Assembly: GCA_029226955.1 (NCBI GenBank)
Contig: JAQXZA010000034.1
Span: 1 to 64,000 of the forward strand
Reading direction: 5' to 3'
Origin: Clostridia bacterium
Lineage (GTDB): Bacteria; Bacillota; Clostridia; Oscillospirales; Acutalibacteraceae
DNA: 64,000 nt
The translations under genes and the position numbers were made by a program. Below the pieces are notes generated by a model, which did no database searches, was not told the DNA's origin, and saw nothing but the letters and a program-made list of their open reading frames with translations. How positions within the stretch are numbered: position 1 is the first letter of the stretch; every line of letters starts with the position of its first letter. Of this stretch, positions 38,680 to 48,100 are shown one piece after another.

Positions 38680-38716
38680 GCAATTACGCATTACGAATTA
38701 CGAATTACGCATTATA
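38680..38716 (-). repeat. AATTACG-type heptamer array, inverted relative to 38256-38290
   Basis: caattacgcattacgaattacgaattacgcattataa. Confidence 0.85.
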
Positions 38717-38766
38717 ATATTATGCATTATTATTATTCACGGTGCGGCAAAGGACTGACGGCTATA

Positions 38767-39357
38767 TTAGCTTTGAACGCAATTTGACAGCGGAGGCACT
38801 CCGCCTATGCTTTCTGTGGCGGTTTTGTCGCAAAGGAGAGTTGCGTGTTCTCTGAGTGCCGCAAGACAAATGTCACCACGCTTTGTTTGTGTTGAAAATT
38901 CCGATATTGTATTGAGATATTTGGATTTAAGGGCAGAGGCAGACTGTATTGCAAGATAGTAAATGCCGTTATCAACAAAAGCCGAACTGAAAAATTTGTT
39001 GTTCTTTATGTTATATAAGGCTTTCATACAGGCAAGAAAATTCTCAACTGTATCAAAAGTGAAAATATATGAATCGGTATAGCTTTTTATACGGTAAATT
39101 TTACGCTTTTTGTTCTTGTCGCTTATGGTTATAAGCAAAAGACAGCCGTGTTCATACTGCATAGCCTCAATGAGAATTTTTTTATTTTTAAAGCTGATAC
39201 CTGTTTTTACTGACGCATAATAAAGCAGTTCTCTAAGAACCTCACGTGAATGAAATTCGTCAAGGCTGAGCGTTTCAAAACTGACAGAGAATTTCTCCAT
39301 ATCTTTATCGGCAAGCGAAATAATAATTCTTGAAGTGTCAATCTGTTCTATATTCAT
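38767..39357 (-). CDS. mecA: adaptor protein MecA-like
   Basis: MNIEQIDTSRIIISLADKDMEKF ... LRELLYYASVKTGISFKNKKILIEAMQYEHGCLLLIT; start set to 39357. Confidence 0.75.
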   Translation of the reverse strand: MNIEQIDTSRIIISLADKDMEKFSVSFETLSLDEFHSREVLRELLYYASVKTGISFKNKKILIEAMQYEHGCLLLITISDKNKKRKIYRIKSYTDSYIFTFDTVENFLACMKALYNIKNNKFFSSAFVDNGIYYLAIQSASALKSKYLNTISEFSTQTKRGDICLAALREHATLLCDKTATESIGGVPPLSNCVQS

Positions 39358-39547
39358 ATAAGGTTCCCTCCCGAACAGCAAAAAATACATTAACCTACTA
39401 TTATAATATTAGAATTATGCTTGTTTTGCAATCGGAGATTTTTGGTTATGAAATTTTACGTTGTTTTTGAATTAAATCCGTTGAAACGTGACACACAGTA
39501 TGTTATTATTATTGCAACAGATATTTCAACGAAAAGAGGTAAACAAA

Positions 39548-40351
39548 ATGGCAGACATAGACAGACTTATTTCGGAACTTTCATCATTAAAGACGACAAG
39601 TGCGGTTGTTATCGGCGGTTCAAGAGCATACGGAGTAAATGACGAATTATCAGACTATGACCTTTATGTTTACAGTGATGTCAAACCCGACAAGGCTTTT
39701 GATAACGAGCGTGGAAAAGTAATCGAGCCTTTGTGTTCTTATGCTGAAATCGGCAACGAATACTGGGAACACGAGGATAACATTATTCTCAAAGACGGAA
39801 CGCACGTTGACATCATTTACCGTGAGTTTGAAATGATTGAACATCTTATGGATTTACAGCTTAACAAAGGCTTTGCGTTCAACAATTATACGACTTGCTT
39901 TTGGTTCAATCTTCTTAACACGAAAATAATGTACGACAGGGACGGAACATACAAAGAATTACAGGAAAAATTCAATGTTCCTTATCCCGAATTATTGAGG
40001 AAAAATATTATCACACGCAGTAAAGCACTTATCTTTGAAAAACTTCCTGCATTTGACGCACAAATCGAAAAGGCTTATGCACGAAATGACATCATAAGCG
40101 TAAATCATCGCACAGCGGAATTTCTTGCGTCATACAGCGATATGATTTTTGCTTTGAACAGAATTGCTCACCCCGGTGAAAAGCGTATTATTGCTTATGC
40201 ACTTAAATACTGTAAAATACTTCCAAAGGATTTTGCGGAAAATATAACGGAACTGCTCTCGGATTTTTCCGACAAAGAAAAAACACTTAATGCAATGCAC
40301 AATATTGTAAATAATCTCAAAGACCTGTTGACAGAACAGGGCGAAATGTAA
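39548..40351 (+). CDS. nucleotidyltransferase-domain protein (DUF4037-like)
   Basis: VVIGGSRAYGVNDELSDYDLYVYSD nucleotidyltransferase signature; THVDIIYREFE. Confidence 0.8.
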   Translation: MADIDRLISELSSLKTTSAVVIGGSRAYGVNDELSDYDLYVYSDVKPDKAFDNERGKVIEPLCSYAEIGNEYWEHEDNIILKDGTHVDIIYREFEMIEHLMDLQLNKGFAFNNYTTCFWFNLLNTKIMYDRDGTYKELQEKFNVPYPELLRKNIITRSKALIFEKLPAFDAQIEKAYARNDIISVNHRTAEFLASYSDMIFALNRIAHPGEKRIIAYALKYCKILPKDFAENITELLSDFSDKEKTLNAMHNIVNNLKDLLTEQGEM

Positions 40352-41466
40352 TGAACAAACAAAAAATAAAACAAAAGCTGAAATCAGTATTGCATATAAA
40401 AAGATTGTGGTTTATTATTTTAATTCCGCTTTCGCTTATAATTACTGAAATCGCAAAAAACAATCCGTCATTTGCGGAATTTTATGCTGAAAATATATAC
40501 AGGTATATTTCGCTTTTATTTAATAATATTTCGGGAATATTGCCGTTTTCACTTGCGGAAATAACGGTAATACTTTTGGTACTTGGTGCGGTTGTTTACA
40601 TAGTATATCTTATTGTAATGCTTATAAAGAAAAAAGGACACAGGCTGAAAGTAATCGGAAATTTTGTGCTTAATATTATATGTGTTGTTTGTGTGACGGC
40701 TTTTCTGTTTACGGCAAATTGCGGAATAAACTATTACCGTATGACGTTTTCTGAATTAAGCAATATTGAGGTTCGGAAGTCGTCGGAAGATACACTGTAT
40801 AATTTATGTGTTATTCTTGCACAAAACGCAACAAAAGCCCGTGAAAAAGTACAGGAAAACAGCGGCATTATGTGTCTTAATCAAGCCGAAATCTCAACAG
40901 CCGAAACCGCAAAAAACGCAATGAATAATCTTTCTGAAACTTATCCGTATATTACATCAGGTTACAGTGTGCCAAAAGGAGTAATGCTTTCACGCTGTAT
41001 GTCCTACGCAAACATAACAGGTGTGTTTTTTCCGTTTACCTTTGAGGCAAATGTAAATACTGATATTCCCGACTATTCCATTCCGTCAACTATGTGTCAC
41101 GAACTCACGCATTTGAGGGGATTTATGCGTGAGGACGAGGCAAATTTTGTGTCATTTCTTGCGTGTATAAAATCCAATTCGGCTGATTTTCAGTATTCAG
41201 GCTATATGCTCGGATATATTTATGCGTCAAATGCACTTTATTCTGAAAATCGTGATAAATGTAATTCTCTGTCGGAATATATCAGTGACGGAGTTTTAAG
41301 AGATTTAAACAACAATTCTGAATACTGGCGGCAGTTTGAAACACCTGTCGCACAGGTTGCGTCAAATATCAATGACAGCTATCTTAAATCTAATTCGCAA
41401 ATTGACGGAATAAAAAGCTACGGGCGAATGGTAGATTTGCTTATTGCCTATTATAATTTACAATAA
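40351..41466 (+). CDS. DUF3810-like membrane protein with HExxH metallopeptidase motif
   Basis: N-terminal TMs; STMCHELTHLRGFMREDEANFVSFLA; TAATG overlap with the upstream gene. Confidence 0.8.
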   Translation: MNKQKIKQKLKSVLHIKRLWFIILIPLSLIITEIAKNNPSFAEFYAENIYRYISLLFNNISGILPFSLAEITVILLVLGAVVYIVYLIVMLIKKKGHRLKVIGNFVLNIICVVCVTAFLFTANCGINYYRMTFSELSNIEVRKSSEDTLYNLCVILAQNATKAREKVQENSGIMCLNQAEISTAETAKNAMNNLSETYPYITSGYSVPKGVMLSRCMSYANITGVFFPFTFEANVNTDIPDYSIPSTMCHELTHLRGFMREDEANFVSFLACIKSNSADFQYSGYMLGYIYASNALYSENRDKCNSLSEYISDGVLRDLNNNSEYWRQFETPVAQVASNINDSYLKSNSQIDGIKSYGRMVDLLIAYYNLQ

Positions 41467-41680
41467 TTATTTTATAATGTCTTTTTCTCTGTTCAGGTGA
41501 GGAAAAGACATTATTTTGTTATAACTGACTCTGATAATTTTACATAATGACTAAAATTTTTAATTCAATTTTTTCATACGTTTGAGGAAAAAATATCAAA
41601 AACTTATGTACAAACAGGTAAATATTATGTATAATATACTAAGAAATAGAAATTGTTTTGTTATACAGAAGGAAGTGTAT

Positions 41681-44600
41681 ATGATGGAAAAAATGCTTGT
41701 TGTCGATAATACAAACATAAATAATCTTATACTGCACGAAATTTTTGATTCAAAATATGAAATTATTGAAACCGACAGCAGTGAAATTGCATTTAAATTT
41801 ATAAATGAGTACAAAGACGAAATTAAGGTTATTATAATTATGGAAAGCATTGCCGCTGATTTTACGGACGATATGCTGAAAACTCTCAAAGATTCAGATG
41901 TGCTTGAATATATTCCTGTCATTATGATAATCGACAATAATTATCTGAACGGAAAAACCAAAGTTAAGAATTTTCCGTACAGTGACGTTATAAATTCGCC
42001 TGTAAATCCTTACATAATAAAAACCCGTGTTTCAAATCTTACTGAACTCTTTTCAAACAAAAAAGAGCTTGAATCAACAGTTCAGAGCCAGACGGAAAAG
42101 ATAATTTCTCAGGATAATCTTCTGAAAAAGCAAGAAAGAAAAATGAACACGGACGATATGCTTGAAATTCTCGGAGAGATTGTCAATTACAGAGATGTTG
42201 AGTCGGGCAATCATCTTTTGCGTATAAGAAAATATACGGAAATTCTTCTGAGGATTCTTGCGGAAAAATATCCGAAATACGACATCACAGAGGACAAAAT
42301 AACTCTTATAACATCAGCAGCGGCACTCCACGATATAGGAAAAATTGCCATTCCTGACGCAATTCTTCTCAACCCACGCCGACTTACAAGCGAAGAATTT
42401 AATATTATGAAACAGCATACTGTACAGGGCTGTAAAATGCTTGATGAGCTTGATTCAGTCCAGCACGACGAATGTTATATATACTGCTATCAGATATGCC
42501 GTTATCATCACGAAAAGTACGACGGCAAAGGCTATCCTGACGGACTTGTCGGTGATGAAATTCCGATTTGTGCACAGGTTGTGTCGGTTGCAGACTGCTA
42601 TGACGCACTCACAAATGAACGTCCGTACAAGCCGGCATTTTCTCACGAACAGGCTTCTGAAATGATTAAAACAGGGGCTTGCGGTGCTTTTTCGGACGAA
42701 ATGATGGATTGTTTTGAAAGTGCATTACCACAGTTCAAAGAGCTTGCGGAACAATATCAAAACTCTGATGAGGTGCATAACACAAGTGAAAAATACATAA
42801 AAACAAATGAAAATACCCGTTTGAAAAAAATATACAGCAAAATGGACAAAAAGGACTTAATCGCCGTTATTGAACGTCAGAAAAAGAATATAACTGACGA
42901 ACGCAAATACTGCTCAAAAGTTCTTTACAGTATTGCCGATTTTGTTATGGAATTTGACATTCGTCAGGACGCTATGATTGAGTGTAAAGGTTCAATCACA
43001 AAGGTTCTTGGTTATATGCCGAAAAACTACTATGAGGCAGTAACCGTTTTGTCGGATTTATGTTCAGATGAATGTAAACAGACATTTAAAGATACGTTCA
43101 GTATGAATAATATTTATGATGCGGCAAAAAAGGGCAAAAAGCGTATTTCTCTTGAATGTATGATGAAAACAGGCAAAAGGAATTATTCACGTGTTCAGTT
43201 CTATGCTGTTCCGAATCTTGAAAACGGTGAACTGGTTTCGATTTATTGTGTTGCACTCATTCTGAAAAACAGAAACGAAATCAAACACCACGACAGCGAC
43301 GAAACAAATCACAGTTTTAGCCTTGAAAAATATTCGGCAATGGTCAAAGAGGAAGAAAAGGCAAATCTCATAGATTTTGAAAAGCGTTTTGTGCCTGTTG
43401 TCAACTCAAAGACAGGAAAAATTATTTCTTATGATTTTATCGAAATATCAAAGGAAAACAGTACAAAATTCAGCTTTGACGAGATGTATGAATCGCTTTA
43501 TTACACCACAAATGTAACAGCATTCAGCCTTAACAGTATGAAACGTATAATTTCTTCTGTTTATGCACTCGAACAGGAGGGAATAAATTTCCCGCAGATT
43601 TCAGTTATGACAATGTTTGGCGGTCTTGATACCGAAAAAGTCATAAAGGCAATAGGTGAGATTTTCCTTGAATTTCCGATAAACTGCCATAAAATATGTA
43701 TAAATATCACTCAGGATATGCTCAAAACTCTCAACCTTAAAGGTCTGGAAAAATTCATTGACTCTATGCGTAACTATGGCTTTAAAGTCGGTGTGTATAA
43801 TGTCGGAATGAACTCGATAAACACAAAGTGCTTTACTCAAAGACTTTTTGACAGGGTTATTTTTGCGAATGAGTTTCTCGACAATATCGACAACGGAACA
43901 TATCCGCTTGAACTTGTCACATATATGATTGAATATTTTTCCCGTCTTGGAACGGAAGTCTATATGCCTATGGGTGTAAATGAAAAACTGGTTGAAAGAA
44001 TCGAGGCGAATACATCAGTTCCGTTCGGTATTCCTCAGCGTGAACTCATATCATTTGATACATTCAGAAAAGATATGCGTATGGCGACGATAACACCTGT
44101 TTATCCCATACTCAGCCACGAAAATACACACCCTGTTCTCAGCGAAAAAATGTATGACGAAATTCTTGTACAGACAAAATCGTTTATACTTGAACTGAAT
44201 ATAAACGCTGATATGGCGGTATTTTCAAAATCCTTTGAAACACTGTACGGCTATGTACCGGCTCAGAACGAATTTGTGAAAAGTATCAGAACATCTGAAT
44301 TTCTGCATACAGATGATATAAACAAATTCATAAAAAGAATAAATCAGCCACGCAATAAAGACGATGACTCGGAATTTTTTGTACGTGTTTACAGCCATAA
44401 AACAGACTCTTATTTATGGAATAAAATGCGTCTTATTTCCGAAAGAACCTCATCAGGCGAGGCAGTAAAAACGGTGGCAATATGTACCGATATATCCGAC
44501 AGACAGGCTGATGTGGATTTTGACATATTACGCAATAAGCGTACAGCCTATATAACAAATTTATACCGCAAACATTCCGCAGAAAACATCATAAAAACTT

Positions 44601-44992
44601 TTCTTGACGGAGAGGGTGCAAACGGCAGTCACGCACTGATAATTGCCGAAGTTAAGGGCTTTGATACGCTTGAAAAAACTCTCGGAACGGCTTTTGCAAA
44701 TGCCGTTATAAAAGAATTTTCGGTTAAAATCAGAGAACTGTTCTGTGATTTTGATATTATAGGCAGTCACAGCGGAAATCAGTTTTTGATTTTTGTAAAA
44801 AATACAGATGATATTCAGAAACTGACGGAAAAATCCGCACAGATTTGTTCGATTATAAACAATAAATATAATTCAGACTCAGATGAAATTACTGTTTCAG
44901 GAAAAACGGGAATAAGTCTTTATTCCGAAAACGGAAAATCATACGCAGAACTTTATCACAATGCACTTGATAAACTAAAAGCTGAAAATTGA
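41681..44992 (+). CDS. multidomain signalling protein: degenerate receiver - HD-GYP - PAS - degenerate EAL - PAS - degenerate GGDEF
   Basis: ALHDIGKIAIPDAILLNP and RYHHEKYDGKGYPDGL intact HD-GYP motifs; receiver, EAL and GGDEF catalytic residues not recognisable. Confidence 0.85.
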   Translation: MMEKMLVVDNTNINNLILHEIFDSKYEIIETDSSEIAFKFINEYKDEIKVIIIMESIAADFTDDMLKTLKDSDVLEYIPVIMIIDNNYLNGKTKVKNFPYSDVINSPVNPYIIKTRVSNLTELFSNKKELESTVQSQTEKIISQDNLLKKQERKMNTDDMLEILGEIVNYRDVESGNHLLRIRKYTEILLRILAEKYPKYDITEDKITLITSAAALHDIGKIAIPDAILLNPRRLTSEEFNIMKQHTVQGCKMLDELDSVQHDECYIYCYQICRYHHEKYDGKGYPDGLVGDEIPICAQVVSVADCYDALTNERPYKPAFSHEQASEMIKTGACGAFSDEMMDCFESALPQFKELAEQYQNSDEVHNTSEKYIKTNENTRLKKIYSKMDKKDLIAVIERQKKNITDERKYCSKVLYSIADFVMEFDIRQDAMIECKGSITKVLGYMPKNYYEAVTVLSDLCSDECKQTFKDTFSMNNIYDAAKKGKKRISLECMMKTGKRNYSRVQFYAVPNLENGELVSIYCVALILKNRNEIKHHDSDETNHSFSLEKYSAMVKEEEKANLIDFEKRFVPVVNSKTGKIISYDFIEISKENSTKFSFDEMYESLYYTTNVTAFSLNSMKRIISSVYALEQEGINFPQISVMTMFGGLDTEKVIKAIGEIFLEFPINCHKICINITQDMLKTLNLKGLEKFIDSMRNYGFKVGVYNVGMNSINTKCFTQRLFDRVIFANEFLDNIDNGTYPLELVTYMIEYFSRLGTEVYMPMGVNEKLVERIEANTSVPFGIPQRELISFDTFRKDMRMATITPVYPILSHENTHPVLSEKMYDEILVQTKSFILELNINADMAVFSKSFETLYGYVPAQNEFVKSIRTSEFLHTDDINKFIKRINQPRNKDDDSEFFVRVYSHKTDSYLWNKMRLISERTSSGEAVKTVAICTDISDRQADVDFDILRNKRTAYITNLYRKHSAENIIKTFLDGEGANGSHALIIAEVKGFDTLEKTLGTAFANAVIKEFSVKIRELFCDFDIIGSHSGNQFLIFVKNTDDIQKLTEKSAQICSIINNKYNSDSDEITVSGKTGISLYSENGKSYAELYHNALDKLKAEN

Positions 44993-45001
44993 GATTAAAA
45001 A

Positions 45002-45040
45002 TACCGACGCTGTTAAAATTACAGTGTCGGTTTTATTTTG
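45002..45040. terminator. hairpin terminator
   Basis: accgacgctgt-taaaatt-acagtgtcggttttatttt. Confidence 0.75.
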
Positions 45041-45136
45041 TATATAAAGAAACGGACAGCGATTTGTTATTATCGCTGTCCGTAACTTATTTTCGGAATT
45101 TTCCGATAGTGTGTTTGTCGGGAAATTATTTATGTA

Positions 45137-48100
45137 TTATTTCTTGTATGATTTTCTTTTGCCCGTGAAACACAGTGCTGCCAGACCGGCTGCCGCAAGT
45201 ACAGTGATGAACAGAGGGAACAGAGGTGTTGCGTCACCTGTATTTGTTGTACCTGATGACTGACTGTTTGATGTATTTTCTGAAACATCTGAGTTTGTCG
45301 GTTCAGTTGAACTTGTCGGAGTATCTGAACTTGTTGGTTCAGATTGTGACGGTTCGATTGAAGGTTCAGTTGAAGGTTCGGTTGAAGGTTCTGTTGAAGG
45401 TTCAGTCGAAGGTTCTGATGGTTCAACAGATGGTTCGTCAGGAGTTACAGCGTCAGTTACTTCAACTGTTAATGTTTTTGTTTTGATAAGTGAGGACGGA
45501 ATTTCGTTCCAGTTATCAATAGTTACTGAGTTTTTATCATCAATACAAACTATGCTGTCTGATTTCGGGGCATACATTACAGTAATTGTAGCCTTACCCT
45601 TTGAAACAGGTCTTACAAAATTATTTATCAATTTTACAACCGATTCGTCAGAGGATACATATCTTACATCAATTCCGTTTTCTGTGTCACTGTTGAATAT
45701 TCCGTTTGTGTCTAATTCAAGCAGTGAATCAGTGCCGAGCTTAATATCAGTGTCGAGCTTTTCACCGCTTGCAAAGTCTGAAAATTCAATATCCTTGATG
45801 TTTGCGGCTGCGTCAACCAATTCTTTTGACGCACTTCTTATAACTGCGACGTCAACATCATTAGCACTGCTCTTTACGGTTATTGTGGCTTTTTCCTGAA
45901 CAGAACCGTCATCAAGTGTTGAAACTTCAAAGTCGCTGTCTTTTACAGGAACAGTCCATACAACAGTTTTTGTTTCGCCGATTTCAAGGTCAAACGGTTC
46001 GCTGTCTGTTGTTTCTTTGCCGTTAAGTTCGGTGTGAAGTACAAGTCCGCTTGATTTTTCTTCGCCGTTGTTGTAAACGTTTGCGGTAAGTTTAACGGTA
46101 TTTCTGTCAACAAATTCTGTATCAACGCTTTCAATAGCCCAGTTATCAGCATAGGCGAGAGTTTCCTCAGTGCTGCATATTTCCTTACCGTCAACGACAA
46201 CAACTGCTTTAAGTTTCTTGCCGTCTATATTTTCAGGAATATCACAGTTAATATATACTGTTTCTGTTACACCGCCGTTAATTGAAGAAATTGTATTGCT
46301 GCCGAGTTTTTCATTATCGCAGTAGAGCTGAATTTCAACATCTCTGCCGAATGAAGCGTTTTTGTTTGTGACATTTACAGCAACATTTGTGTTGGTCTGT
46401 CCTGAAATAATGTTGTCCAGGTTGTCAATTTCAACACTGTATTTTGGCTGACTTAGGTCAAAATCACGAACACAGAGTGTCGGATTATCTTCATCAAGAC
46501 CACGGTATTTGTTGCCGTTTTGTTCGTCGGTAAGTATTGTGCTTGGTGCGTTGAGATACACAAATCTCAGAATGTTGTCATCTGTAACTGTTGCGTCTAT
46601 GCCTGAATGGTTTGCGTCCTGTTCGTCAGTAATCTGAATATCGTCTGTCCAGTGTTCAGATTTTACATATTTTATCATCTGGTCGCCTGCATTAACAATG
46701 CCTGTCAGTCCGTTTATATCCTTGACGGTTTTGTAGTCGATTGTGTTGCCGTCGTTGTCTTTTTCAGGATAGATAAGCGGCTGATTGTTTTCATCATAAA
46801 GCGGTACTGCATTAACATCTATATTGTTTGTAATAAGATGAATCTGATGTTCTATGTACTGATGTTCAGGCTTTGTAGCCTCATCTGAATTATGGTCAAT
46901 ACCGTCTTTGTATGAAACGCCGTATTCTGTCCAGGTGATATAAATATTGACATCATCTGTAAGAGTTGCAGAAAATGAAGTTACAGGATTGTTTTCATCA
47001 GCCTGATGAATAATTTTCGGCTGATTGTAGTTTGCAAAAGATTTGTCAAATATCAGAACTTCTGTGCCGTCCTGAGCTTTCATTGTCAGACCGTTGTCAA
47101 TAAGCTGTGCTACATCATATTCGGCTATATTACCGTTGTCAAGATAGAACAGATTTATTCCGCCCAGTCCGTCAGATACAAGAGATACATTACTCTGCTG
47201 AGTATTGTCATTTGTAACACGGATTGCAGGATATTCTTTGTTAAGAGTGCGGTCATAGACTTTAAGGAATACATCTTGGTCTTCTGTTGTTTCGGCATTT
47301 CCGTCAACATCAATACAGAAAGCAAATATAGCCTTGTCATCATAGCCTATTGTATCAAATGACCTTATTGCATAATCTTTGCCGATACCTGTAAGTTTAA
47401 CATCTTCTGAATTTGGTTTTTCAGTCCAGCCGCCGTTGCCGTCGGATATATTGCTTTCGTCAACATATACATACTTAGAGAAATCAACAAAGTGCTGTCC
47501 GTACCAGTTCTTTTCAAAATCTGCCTTTTGAGCCTTTGTAAGAACACTGAGTTTATCGGCTGTGTCGCCTGAGTATGTGTCAACCCATTCTTCCTTGTCG
47601 AAATCATAGAAACGGTATGCTATTGTCTGATAAGGATTGATAAGGTCGCCGACTGTTACTTCTTCATCGCTGACTGCCTTTTTGTATTCGTCCTTGCAGT
47701 AGCTTACCATAAGATATTTCTTATCGTTCACAACTGAATATGCAACCTTTGGTGAATAGTCAGCAACTATATCTGCCGCCGTACTCTTTGTTACCTGTGT
47801 AATCTTGCTGAATGTGTTTGTAGTTGCGTCAAAGAAACAAGCTTTAATGCAGCTGCTGTTGGCTGTTTCTACCGGGTCATCTTCTGCGAGTGAAATATCA
47901 GACCAGAGAATAAGCAGTCTGTCGTCGTCTATTTTGTACAGATAAGGTGTAACATCAAATGTTGATGTTTCATCAATCATCTTTGGTTCTGACCATACGC
48001 CGTCTTTGCATATTGAGTATGCGACAGATGTGTTGTTATAGCTTTCTTCATCTACACCTGCCAGACTGTCGTCAATCCATAACATAAACTGTCTGTTGCC

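Noticed and set aside
45130-45426. 98-aa Gln/Leu-rich minus-strand ORF (and similar Leu-rich ORF 45226-45486)
   Set aside because: Alternative frames of the EPST tandem repeat in the surface protein gene.
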